Positions 15,773 to 23,200 of a stretch of 33,887 bases of DNA are shown here, piece by piece. The stretch lies in contig CALCNO010000125.1 in NCBI GenBank assembly GCA_937897615.1, forward strand, positions 1 to 33,887, in the 5' to 3' direction. The position numbers and the translations under genes were made by a program. This DNA is from an uncultured Anaerolineaceae bacterium (GTDB lineage: Bacteria; Chloroflexota; Anaerolineae; Anaerolineales; Anaerolineaceae). The notes below the pieces were generated by a model, which was not told the DNA's origin, made no database searches, and saw nothing but the letters and a program-made list of their open reading frames with translations. How positions within the stretch are numbered: position 1 is the first letter of the stretch; each line of letters starts with the position of its first letter.

Positions 15773-16768
15773 ATGAGTTGGGATCTCATTGGCCACACCT
15801 GGGCAGAAAAAATCCTCCAGCAGCATCTAGCTACAGGAGAAGTACACCACGCCTACCTCTTTACCGGCGCTCCGGGGGTAGGCCGCCGCAGCCTGGCACT
15901 TGAATTCGCGCTGGCTTTGAATTGCGCCAACCCGCCTGCGCCGGGCATTGCCTGCGGGGTATGCAGTCTCTGTAAACACATTGCGCTTATGCAGCAGGCG
16001 GACCTTCATGTGCTGGCCCCGGAGGGTGAAAGCAGCATGATCAAGGTGGACCAGGTGCGCGACCTGCAGCGCAGCCTCATCCTCACGCCGTATGAAGCCC
16101 GCTACCGCATTGCACTGCTATTGAACTTTCAGCGCGCCAACGCCAGTGCGCAGAATGCGCTGCTCAAGACGCTGGAAGAGGCCCCGCGTAAGGTCATCCT
16201 GCTGCTCACTGCCAACTCCGCGGAAAGCCTGCTACCAACCATTGCCTCACGCTGCGAGATACTGCGCCTGCGCCCCAGCGCCGTTGACGCTCTGGCCGTA
16301 GCCCTTGCCGAACGGGAGCATCTCTCCGCCGAGAAAGCCGCCCTGTACGCCCACCTGGCCAACGGCCGTCCCGGTATCGCCTTACGACTCGCCAGAAACC
16401 CAAAAGTTGATGAAAACCGTGCGCGTTGGATTGATAATTTACAGGAAATCCTTGAAGCTTCTATCCCACAAAAAATAAAAACCTCCGAGGCAATGGCGCG
16501 GGAAAAGGCCAACGAACCGCTCGCAGACATTTTGCAAGTATGGGCCAGCTTTATGCGCGACGCTTTATTGATGCAGCAGGGAAAGCAAGATAGCGTGGTC
16601 AACACCGACCACTTTCAGGAACTGGATTTACTGGCGCAAACACTCAGCCGGGAGGAATTGCTGGCCAGTGTGGGGGAATTGGTAAAATGTCTGGAATTGT
16701 TGGAGATCAACGCGAATCCGCGCCTGATGTTGGATACTCTGTTCTTGCACCTGCCTGCCATTAACTAG
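15773..16768 (+). CDS. holB: DNA polymerase III subunit delta' (clamp loader)
   Basis: The 331-residue protein starts WDLIGHTWAEKILQQHLATG, then has the Walker A-like GAPGVGRRS (32-40) in which the catalytic Lys is Arg, a zinc module with C51, C61, C64 and C67, and the SRC motif TIASRCEILRL typical of clamp-loader AAA+ proteins. The degenerate P-loop fits delta', which does not hydrolyse ATP but supplies the arginine finger to the gamma/tau subunits. The C-terminal third is helical. The gene has its own promoter and ends 10 bases from the convergent riboflavin ABC ATPase gene. Confidence 0.9.
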   Translation: MSWDLIGHTWAEKILQQHLATGEVHHAYLFTGAPGVGRRSLALEFALALNCANPPAPGIACGVCSLCKHIALMQQADLHVLAPEGESSMIKVDQVRDLQRSLILTPYEARYRIALLLNFQRANASAQNALLKTLEEAPRKVILLLTANSAESLLPTIASRCEILRLRPSAVDALAVALAEREHLSAEKAALYAHLANGRPGIALRLARNPKVDENRARWIDNLQEILEASIPQKIKTSEAMAREKANEPLADILQVWASFMRDALLMQQGKQDSVVNTDHFQELDLLAQTLSREELLASVGELVKCLELLEINANPRLMLDTLFLHLPAIN

Positions 16769-16778
16769 GCTCTCGGCC

Positions 16779-17525
16779 TCAATTAATGGCCCGGCGCAGT
16801 TTCTTTTCCAAAGCCAAAAATCCTGCCGTATATTGCAAATCGTCACTGCGCGGCCGTTCAAGGCCCACCTGCTGGTCGAGCACAATGCTGCCGGGACGCG
16901 GGCTAAACACCACCACACGGTCGGAAAGCAACAAGGCCTCTGATATGGAATGAGTCACCATGATCACCGGGCGCGGACGCGCCTGCCACAGCCGCAAAAG
17001 CTCCCCTGCCATGCGCTCGCGCGTGAGTGCATCCAATGAGCCAAAAGGTTCATCCAAAAGCAATAAGTCCGGGTCAGAGATAAATGCCCGCGCCAGCGCC
17101 ACGCGCTGCGCCATGCCACCGGAAAGTTCCGCCGGCCAGGACTGCTCAAATCCTTCCAACCCTGCCATTGCGATCAGTTCCCCTGCGCGGCGCTTGATCT
17201 TTTCGGCCGGCACACCTTCCAATTGCAGCGGCAGCGCAATGTTTTCATATACTGTGCGCCAGGGCATCAGGTTGGCCTGCTGAAACATCAGGCTAAGTTT
17301 TGGGTTGGGCTGATGGAACATGATCGTGCCGCTATCCGGCTGGAGCAGCCTGGCGATGAGGCGCAGCAGGCTGGTCTTGCCGCTCCCCGAAGGCCCCAGC
17401 ACACACAGGAATTCCCTTTGCCCTAGACCAAAGTGAATATCGCGCAGCACCTCAAGCCGCCCATCAGCACTGGCAAAAGAGAGGTTCAGGTGATTTATTT
17501 CGAGAAATAATTCCGGCGGTTTCAT
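16779..17525 (-). CDS. ABC transporter ATPase of the predicted riboflavin importer
   Basis: The 248-residue protein is an ABC ATPase of the nitrate/sulfonate/taurine-type (SsuB/ThiZ-like) family: Walker A GPSGSGKT at 44-51, Q-loop LMFQQANLMPW, signature LSGGMAQRVALARA, Walker B LLLLDEPFGSLD and H-loop VTHSISEA. It starts at ATG 17525, overlapping the binding protein stop by 4 bases (ATGA). It powers the permease at 18582-19400. The genomic link to an FMN riboswitch indicates flavin rather than thiamine precursor or sulfonate transport. Confidence 0.93.
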   Translation of the reverse strand: MKPPELFLEINHLNLSFASADGRLEVLRDIHFGLGQREFLCVLGPSGSGKTSLLRLIARLLQPDSGTIMFHQPNPKLSLMFQQANLMPWRTVYENIALPLQLEGVPAEKIKRRAGELIAMAGLEGFEQSWPAELSGGMAQRVALARAFISDPDLLLLDEPFGSLDALTRERMAGELLRLWQARPRPVIMVTHSISEALLLSDRVVVFSPRPGSIVLDQQVGLERPRSDDLQYTAGFLALEKKLRRAIN

Positions 17526-18556
17526 TCTGGCAGATAATCGTTGGTGAACACAGCAGAAAGGTCAACTGCCGTGTTGAGCAGCCCCATCTTTAGCAGGGTG
17601 GTTTGCATGTTTTCCCATGCCTGCTGCTGCGAGAAGCCCAGGCGGTCAGCCCGCCAAAGCTCAATGGAGTTCAGCAGCACTTGTTTCTGTACCACCTGGT
17701 CTGCTGAGGCCAAATTGGGCACATACTTCAGGCAAATCTCATAAGCTTCGTCGGGGTGGTCAATAGTGTATTGAATGGACTGCAGGGTAGCGCGGGTCAT
17801 GGCCTGCACCAGCTCCGGGTTGGACTGTAGGGTGGCCTCGTTGGTCACCAGGCCATTGCCGACCATTTGCAGCGCGTCGCTTACTTTTAATAGGTCAATG
17901 CTTTCTCCCATGCGTTCAAGCTGGGCAGGTTCATTGGCGGTGTACACCACCACCGCATCTTCGCGGTCTGCCAGCAGCACTTCCACCTGGTTGAAGCCGA
18001 TAGAATCGAGGGTGACATCCTTCTCCGTCAGGCCGCCGGAATAGAGCAGCGCCATTGCTCCAATGTACGATGCACCGTACAGCCCAGGCAGGCCAATTTT
18101 CTTTCCTTTCAGATCAGCCACAGAATGAATCCCAGCTGAAGCCTTTGAAACGATTCCTACCGGATACTGCTGATACCAGGCCAGGGTATACACCAGGGGC
18201 AGCCCCTGCGCGCGGCCCAGTAACACCTGCTCCCCAGAGAGGATGGCAAATTGAAGATCGCCGTTTGCCAGTAATACAGCATTGTCATTTTCCATACTGT
18301 AATCAATGCTCACGTCAAGACCGGCATCGCGGTAAAACCCCTTTTCAATGCCCACATAAAGGGGCGCAAACTGCACATTGGGGATGTACCCTACCGGCAG
18401 GCTGACCTTGATGAGAGAGGCTACTGTTGGCGAAGCCGCTGCTGTTGGCGTATCCGAGGGAGAAGATGTGGGCGTTGGCGTGGGTGCTGCACCTGTGCTG
18501 CAGGCAGCCAGCGCAAGGGTCAAGAAAATTGCTGTCAAGAATTGTAGGTGTTTCAT
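17522..18556 (-). CDS. ribY: THI5/NMT1-like substrate-binding lipoprotein, predicted riboflavin-binding (RibY-type)
   Basis: The 344-residue protein has a lipoprotein signal with lipobox LAAC at 16-19 (C19 lipidated), a Thr/Pro/Ser-rich tether to about residue 48, and a periplasmic-binding-like NMT1/THI5 domain (VSLPVGYIPNVQFAPLYVG, EKGFYRDAGLDV, GLPGLYGASYIGA). This family normally carries thiamine precursors, but the cluster is preceded by an FMN riboswitch, and RibXY-type riboflavin transporters of this kind have been predicted in Chloroflexi. Binding of riboflavin is therefore an inference from regulation and context. It starts 25 bases after the permease stop and is followed by the ATPase with an ATGA overlap. 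Confidence 0.82.
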   Translation of the reverse strand: MKHLQFLTAIFLTLALAACSTGAAPTPTPTSSPSDTPTAAASPTVASLIKVSLPVGYIPNVQFAPLYVGIEKGFYRDAGLDVSIDYSMENDNAVLLANGDLQFAILSGEQVLLGRAQGLPLVYTLAWYQQYPVGIVSKASAGIHSVADLKGKKIGLPGLYGASYIGAMALLYSGGLTEKDVTLDSIGFNQVEVLLADREDAVVVYTANEPAQLERMGESIDLLKVSDALQMVGNGLVTNEATLQSNPELVQAMTRATLQSIQYTIDHPDEAYEICLKYVPNLASADQVVQKQVLLNSIELWRADRLGFSQQQAWENMQTTLLKMGLLNTAVDLSAVFTNDYLPE

Positions 18557-18581
18557 CTGTGATTCTCTCCCGTAACTTTGA

Positions 18582-19400
18582 TCATTGCCGCTGTGCTTTC
18601 CAGCGGGTAGAGCGTTTTTCTGCCCACATTGCCAGCCCGTAAAGAACTACTGCCGTCAGGATCAGGGTAAAAACCGCCACAAACACCAACGCGGTATCAT
18701 ACTGGCCGCGCCCCACATTGATCAGGAAACCTAATCCGCGGTCCGAGCCGACGAATTCCCCTACCACCGCACCGATCACAGAAAGCGTTGCGCCAATGCG
18801 CAAACCGCCAAACAACACCGGCACCGCGGCCGGGATTTCCAGATAGCGCAATTTTTGCCATTGCGTTGCGCGCAGCGAACGCATCAGGTCGCGCAGGTTC
18901 TCGGGCACCGCGCGAAAGCCGATCATGGTATTCACCAGCACCGGGAAGAAAACCGTCAGCGAGCAGATCAACACTTTGGAAAACATGCCGGAGCCAAACC
19001 AGATCACCAGCAATGGAGCGATTGCCACCACCGGAACGGCCTGGCTGGCCACCAAGTACGGGGAAAGGATCTTCTCCATCACGTGGCTCTTGGCCAGCAG
19101 ATAGCCCAGGCTCATGGCAACAACGCTGCCGATCAAAAGCCCCAGCAGCACTTCGTACAATGTTACGAGAAGATTGGAAAGCAGCGTTCCATCTCTGAGC
19201 GTCAGTAGAAACTTGTTCCACACCCCTGTCGGGGAAGGGACCAAAAAAGCCGGTACGTTTGTTGCCGCAACCAGCAAACCCCATAACGCCACTACCAGCA
19301 CAATGGTAGCCAGAACCAGCCAGCCATTGTGCCGGGCAAGCCATTCCAACCAGCGCGAAGCTGGTTTCGCCTTATTCTGAAGTTCTCTGCTGTCGCGCAA
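18582..19400 (-). CDS. ribX: ABC transporter permease of the predicted riboflavin importer (RibX-type)
   Basis: The 272-residue protein has six predicted membrane helices and the BPD_transp_1 core with the EAA loop (GFRAVPENLRDLMRSLRATQWQKLRYLEIPAAVPVLFGGLRIG). It belongs to the SsuC/TauC/ThiX-like group. The frame is open back to a TTG at 19400 which lies in the T-run of the riboswitch terminator; no convincing ribosome site precedes it, so the exact start is uncertain and could lie some codons downstream. It is the first gene of the riboswitch-controlled operon. Confidence 0.85.
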   Translation of the reverse strand: MRDSRELQNKAKPASRWLEWLARHNGWLVLATIVLVVALWGLLVAATNVPAFLVPSPTGVWNKFLLTLRDGTLLSNLLVTLYEVLLGLLIGSVVAMSLGYLLAKSHVMEKILSPYLVASQAVPVVAIAPLLVIWFGSGMFSKVLICSLTVFFPVLVNTMIGFRAVPENLRDLMRSLRATQWQKLRYLEIPAAVPVLFGGLRIGATLSVIGAVVGEFVGSDRGLGFLINVGRGQYDTALVFVAVFTLILTAVVLYGLAMWAEKRSTRWKAQRQ

Positions 19401-19429
19401 AATAAAAAGCCTCGGAGCTTCCCGGGGCT
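19398..19429 (-). terminator. Riboswitch intrinsic terminator
   Basis: On the minus strand an AGCC-x-CGGG stem pairs with CTCCG-AGGCT over 19408-19429 (one mismatch, one G-T pair, 4-base loop) and is followed by TTTTTATTTT (19398-19407). It lies between the FMN aptamer and the permease, so FMN binding would favour termination. Confidence 0.8.
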
Positions 19430-19433
19430 GATA

Positions 19434-19455
19434 AACGCAATACGGCTATTGCGTT
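19434..19455 (-). repeat. Perfect hairpin in the riboswitch expression platform
   Basis: AACGCAATA (9 bases) pairs exactly with TATTGCGTT around a 4-base loop. It lies between the 3' strand of aptamer helix P1 and the terminator and may help in switching or simply space the two. Confidence 0.7.
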
Positions 19456-19456
19456 T

Positions 19457-19580
19457 TCTTCTTTTATCCGGACTGTACCGTCGACCCCGGAATTTCACCG
19501 GATCATGCGCTTGCGCGCTCGTGGGTTATCACCACCGATCGGGAATTGGAACCTGCGTTCCGCACCCTGCCCCGAAGAAT
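19457..19580 (-). promoter_or_regulatory. FMN riboswitch (RFN element)
   Basis: Read on the minus strand the region opens with TTCTTCGGGGCAGGGTG, contains ATTCCCGATCGGTGGTGAT, GGTGAAATTCCGG and GACGGTACAGTCCGGAT, and closes with AAAGAAG, the conserved blocks of the RFN element in the right order with P1 formed by TTCTTC and GAAGAA. It binds FMN and controls riboflavin synthesis or uptake genes. The aptamer is complete. It lies about 55 bases before the permease and is followed by a terminator, so it acts by transcription attenuation. No riboflavin synthesis genes lie downstream, which supports a transport role. Confidence 0.96.
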
Positions 19581-19597
19581 AGTATTGAGATAGTGAA

Positions 19598-19626
19598 AGT
19601 ATAGCCCTGCGGGTTGGCTCTGTCAA
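19598..19626 (-). promoter_or_regulatory. Sigma70-type promoter of the riboswitch operon
   Basis: TTGACA (19621-19626), exactly 17 bases, TATACT (19598-19603) on the minus strand. Predicted start near 19591, about 11 bases before the aptamer. The -35 box overlaps the stop codon of the small membrane protein gene. Confidence 0.88.
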
Positions 19627-19979
19627 GCATCGCCGGTGTTCGCGCGGGGATCGCCCACAAGAGCAGCGCGCGTGTTCTCTTCAATGGCGATGACCACATT
19701 GATCAGTTCGCCCAGGGCAAACGTCAGTAGTCCCGCAACCACGCCAAAGAAAAGTAACGCAATCCCTGCAACTGTGCCAATGAGCAGATTGGCACCGGGG
19801 TAGGCGGATATGTAACCGAACTGCGTCAGCACATCCCCGGAGCCAGAAAGGATCAGCGGCATCAACACCAGCGAAACCACCCCGAAGGCCATTTCCAATC
19901 CGCCGGCGATTTTAAGCACCAGGCCGATCAGTTTCAGTCCGCGGTAACGCATATTTGTTTTTGCGATGGATTCCAACAT
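19623..19979 (-). CDS. Small integral membrane protein, unknown function
   Basis: The 118-residue protein starts at ATG 19979 (a GTG at 19985 is an in-frame alternative). It has an N-terminal amphipathic Lys/Arg-rich start, then three strongly hydrophobic segments (about residues 18-46, 64-92 and the adjoining TFALGELINVVIAIEENTR helix), and a short polar tail. No family could be recognised beyond a resemblance to generic DUF-type membrane proteins. The ELINVVIAIEENTRA motif is common in small bacterial membrane proteins of this kind. Its stop overlaps the riboswitch promoter. Expression may start from the TATAAT 7 bases upstream (leaderless) or from a promoter farther up with a hairpin leader. 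Confidence 0.7.
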   Translation of the reverse strand: MLESIAKTNMRYRGLKLIGLVLKIAGGLEMAFGVVSLVLMPLILSGSGDVLTQFGYISAYPGANLLIGTVAGIALLFFGVVAGLLTFALGELINVVIAIEENTRAALVGDPRANTGDA

Positions 19980-19986
19980 ATCCACA

Positions 19987-19992
19987 ATTATA
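19987..19992 (-). promoter_or_regulatory. -10 box immediately before the small membrane protein
   Basis: TATAAT on the minus strand ends exactly 7 bases before ATG 19979, the geometry expected for a leaderless message. No -35 lies at the correct distance. Confidence 0.4.
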
Positions 19993-20003
19993 GCGGTTTA
20001 AAT

Positions 20004-20042
20004 GTCAAATGCCCGAGTGAGGGGGGCACCCGGGCATTTGAC
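20004..20042 (-). repeat. 12-bp perfect inverted repeat, probable 5' hairpin leader
   Basis: GTCAAATGCCCG at 20004-20015 is the exact reverse complement of 20031-20042, enclosing a 15-base G/C-rich loop. The base of the stem lies at the start site predicted from the promoter at 20050-20079, so the leftward transcript would begin with this hairpin. Confidence 0.75.
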
Positions 20043-20049
20043 GAGGGGT

Positions 20050-20079
20050 ATTCTAGCACAACTGGCCCGAATTTTGCAA
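20050..20079 (-). promoter_or_regulatory. Promoter with extended -10 reading toward the small membrane protein
   Basis: TTGCAA (20074-20079), 18-base spacer, TGC-TAGAAT with the -10 at 20050-20055 on the minus strand. The start is expected near 20043, giving a 64-base leader that begins with the 12-bp hairpin. Confidence 0.55.
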
Positions 20080-20154
20080 GGAAAAAGTTAGGATTTTTTA
20101 TCGAGAAATGCTTGCATTTTTGTTAATCGCGCCTGCGCCGCGCCGTAAAGCCGC

Positions 20155-20191
20155 TTGTAAAAGGGGACGAGATAACTCTATAATAAGTTAT
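20155..20191 (+). promoter_or_regulatory. Promoter and inverted repeat for the HD-GYP gene
   Basis: TTGTAA (20155-20160), 18-base spacer, TATAAT (20179-20184). The inverted repeat ATAACT/AGTTAT (20172-20177 and 20186-20191) surrounds the -10 box and could be an operator. The leader before the ATG at 20274 is about 80 bases and otherwise holds nothing recognisable. Confidence 0.55.
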
Positions 20192-20273
20192 TATTCCATT
20201 TCTCGAGTTTGTTTTTTTAATGCCAATGTAAATCTCGCCATCCGGGGATTTATACATTTATTTGAAGGAAGAA

Positions 20274-23200
20274 ATGGGCGAACAGGTTGACAGGCATTTT
20301 CTAATCGATGAGGCCTTTTTAGGGTCGTGCAGCGACCCCTTGCTAATGGTAAACCAGCAGGGGAAAGTGCTGTACGCCAATGCCGCCTGTGAAACGCAAT
20401 ATCAAATCATTCAAGGGCAAAGCATCCTTTTTGACCTGGAAAACAAAGGGGTGCGGAAAGCCGAGCAAACCCTGGCGCAAGATACCCCCTTGCCGCCGTT
20501 GATCGCCTACACAAAGATCAGCGAAGCAACCTTCAATAAAGAAAGCTGCTTTAGCCTGATCCTGCAATCCGCCGCCCCACAAATGACAGCCGCTGCTTCT
20601 TTGGGCGAGACTTCCCCGGAGGACGACAACCAGGAAATACCCGGCGCTGTTTACCAGGCACTGGATGATGAACCAATGACCATCATCCAAATCACCGAAG
20701 GGATCACTACTATCCTGGGATATTCTCCCGAAGAGTTGCTGAACAATGGCAGCTTCCCTTTTGCCGAGATAGTGCATCCTGAAGACCTCGCTGCTGTGCG
20801 GCAAAGTCGCCAGCAAGCCATTGGATCAAACAACTCTTTTGACATCAGCTACCGCATCCGCCATCACAATGGCGAATATCAAACCTTCCGCGACCAGGGC
20901 AGGGTGGCCGGCACAGCAGCAGACGAAAAAACGTTATTTGAAGGTTGGCTACTGCCCATTCACGAACCGAGGAACATCGAAGAAGAATTGGACGAAAGCG
21001 AAACACGGCTGAAATTCTTTATCGACGCTTCGCCGGATGCGGTTATTTATGTAGACTCTGAGGGCGCGATCAAACTTGTCAACCCGCAGTTCAATCGCAT
21101 GCTCGAGATCGAAGACAGCATGGATATCAACGGGGTCAATATCCTGCGTTTCATCGCCGCCGATGAAAATTCCGGCTCCGAACGCGAATTAACGCGAAAA
21201 CTGATCGGCGGAAAATCTCACAAGGGTTATTATCACGCCAAGACCATGTCTGGCAAGGTGATCCCCATTGAGGTCAATATCCGTGCGCTCACTTCTTCGC
21301 AGGGAAAACGCACCGGTTATATCGGCGTGATCCGTGACATGAATGAATGGGAGCAGACCCTTCAATCGTTAAAAACCCGCGAGGCTCAGTATCGCGCCAT
21401 CGTTGAAGACAACCCTGAGCTGATTGTGCGCTTTAACAAAGAGGGTATTGTCACTTTTGCCAACCAGTCTTACAGCAACTTCTGCGCCGCGGACGTGCCA
21501 GATTTGGTCGGCCACAAGTTGATCGAAACCGTCCCAGAACAGTTGAAGCCGGTGATCCAGATGATTCTGAATTATGTCAGCCCCAAAATGGAGCCGGCAA
21601 CCAAAGAAGTGACCCACGAAGGCAGTAATCGCGAGATTCGTTGGTATCGCTGGAAGACGCGCGCCATCCTGGACGATAAAGGAGAGCTCATTGAATATCA
21701 ATCCGTTGGCGAGGACATCACCAACGAGAAAAATTCCCGTCAGGCACATCAGCTATCGGAACAATTGGTGCGCGGTCTGCTTGAGTCGATCAAACTGATT
21801 GCCATCATGATGGACCCCTTTGGGCGGGTTACGTTTGTCAACAGCCACTTCCTCGAAGTCAGCGGCTGGTCCAGGCAGGAGGTGCTGGGGGAAAACTGGA
21901 TCGAGAAATTCGTTCCCCCGGATGAGGGGTACCAACTTAAAAAAATCCTCTTCGACAGCATGGTCAACGGGAAAATTGCCCAGCGTAACGACAATGTAAT
22001 TCTGACCCGCTCAGGAGAACGCCGTCTCATTTCCTGGCACAACACCTTGATCTTCAACGATCGCCACATCCCGCAAGGGATTGCCTCAATAGGCGAGGAT
22101 ATCACCGAAAAATTCTACGTAGAAAAAACCCAAGAAGTGGTGTACAAAATTGCCGAGTCCTCGCTGACCGCCGCAAGTTTGGATGACCTTTACGCTTCTT
22201 TGCATAAAGCCCTGATGGGGTTGATGCCCGCAGAGAACTTTTTTATCGCCCTGTACGATCCTCGGGCAGACATCCTCTCTTTCCCATACTACTTAGATCA
22301 ATACGATAACTGCCCCGAACCGGGCAAGCCCGGACGCGGGCTAACGGAATTCGTTTTGCGCACAGGCAAGACCCTGTTGGCCAACCCCGAGGTATTTAAT
22401 CTGCTGGTGGAAGAGAACGAAGTAGAGTCGGTTGGCACGCCCTGCGTAGATTGGTTGGGGGTGCCCCTGGTCATTGACAACGAAGTCATTGGAGTGATGG
22501 TAACCCAGAGTTACACCGAGGGAGTGCGTTTTAAGAAACGTGACGAACAAATGCTCACGTTTGTCTCCACCCAAGTGGCCATGGCCATTGAGCGTAAACG
22601 CGCCGAACAGGCGCTGCTCAGCAGCCAGCGCCGCAGTGAACTGCTGGTGGCAGCCTCTACCGACGGCATTTTCCTGGAGACCCTGGAGGGAAGAATCCTG
22701 GACGCCAATGAAGTGGCCTCCAGAATGTACGGTTACACCCACGAAGAACTGCTTAAGATGCGCGTGCAAGACCTGGTGGAACCGGACTTCCTGCAGGACA
22801 AGCCCGGCTACATCGACTGGCAGCTCACCAACGGGGATGTTGTCTCAGATATTCCCAACGTCCGCAAGGACGGCACGGCCTTCCCGGTTGAAGTGAGCAC
22901 CCGCCTGGCCACCATTGACAACCAGACCTATGCGGTTGCCTATGTACGCGATATTGCAGAACGCAAAAAAGCAGAACGGGCAATCGTTGAAAGCGAAGAG
23001 AATTTCCGCACCCTCACACAAACCGCCGCCGCCGGCATTTTCATTCACATGCACGGCCCGTTCGTGTACATGAATCCCAAATGGGCGGATATTACCGGAT
23101 ACTCGGAAGAGGAATTACGTTCGATCACTTTTATGGCAATCATTGCCCCGGCTTCGCGCAGCCAGGTGGAAAAAGTTTTCCGGCGCCGCCAGCAAAATGA

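Noticed and set aside
17522..19400. Thiamine-precursor (ThiXYZ) transporter
   Set aside because: The proteins fit that family, but the upstream aptamer has FMN (RFN) and not TPP conserved blocks, so riboflavin is the better inference.
20003..20008. TTGACA on the minus strand as a -35 box for the small membrane protein
   Set aside because: It lies only 10 bases from the TATAAT at 19987-19992, too close for a sigma70 spacer. The match comes from one arm of the hairpin.
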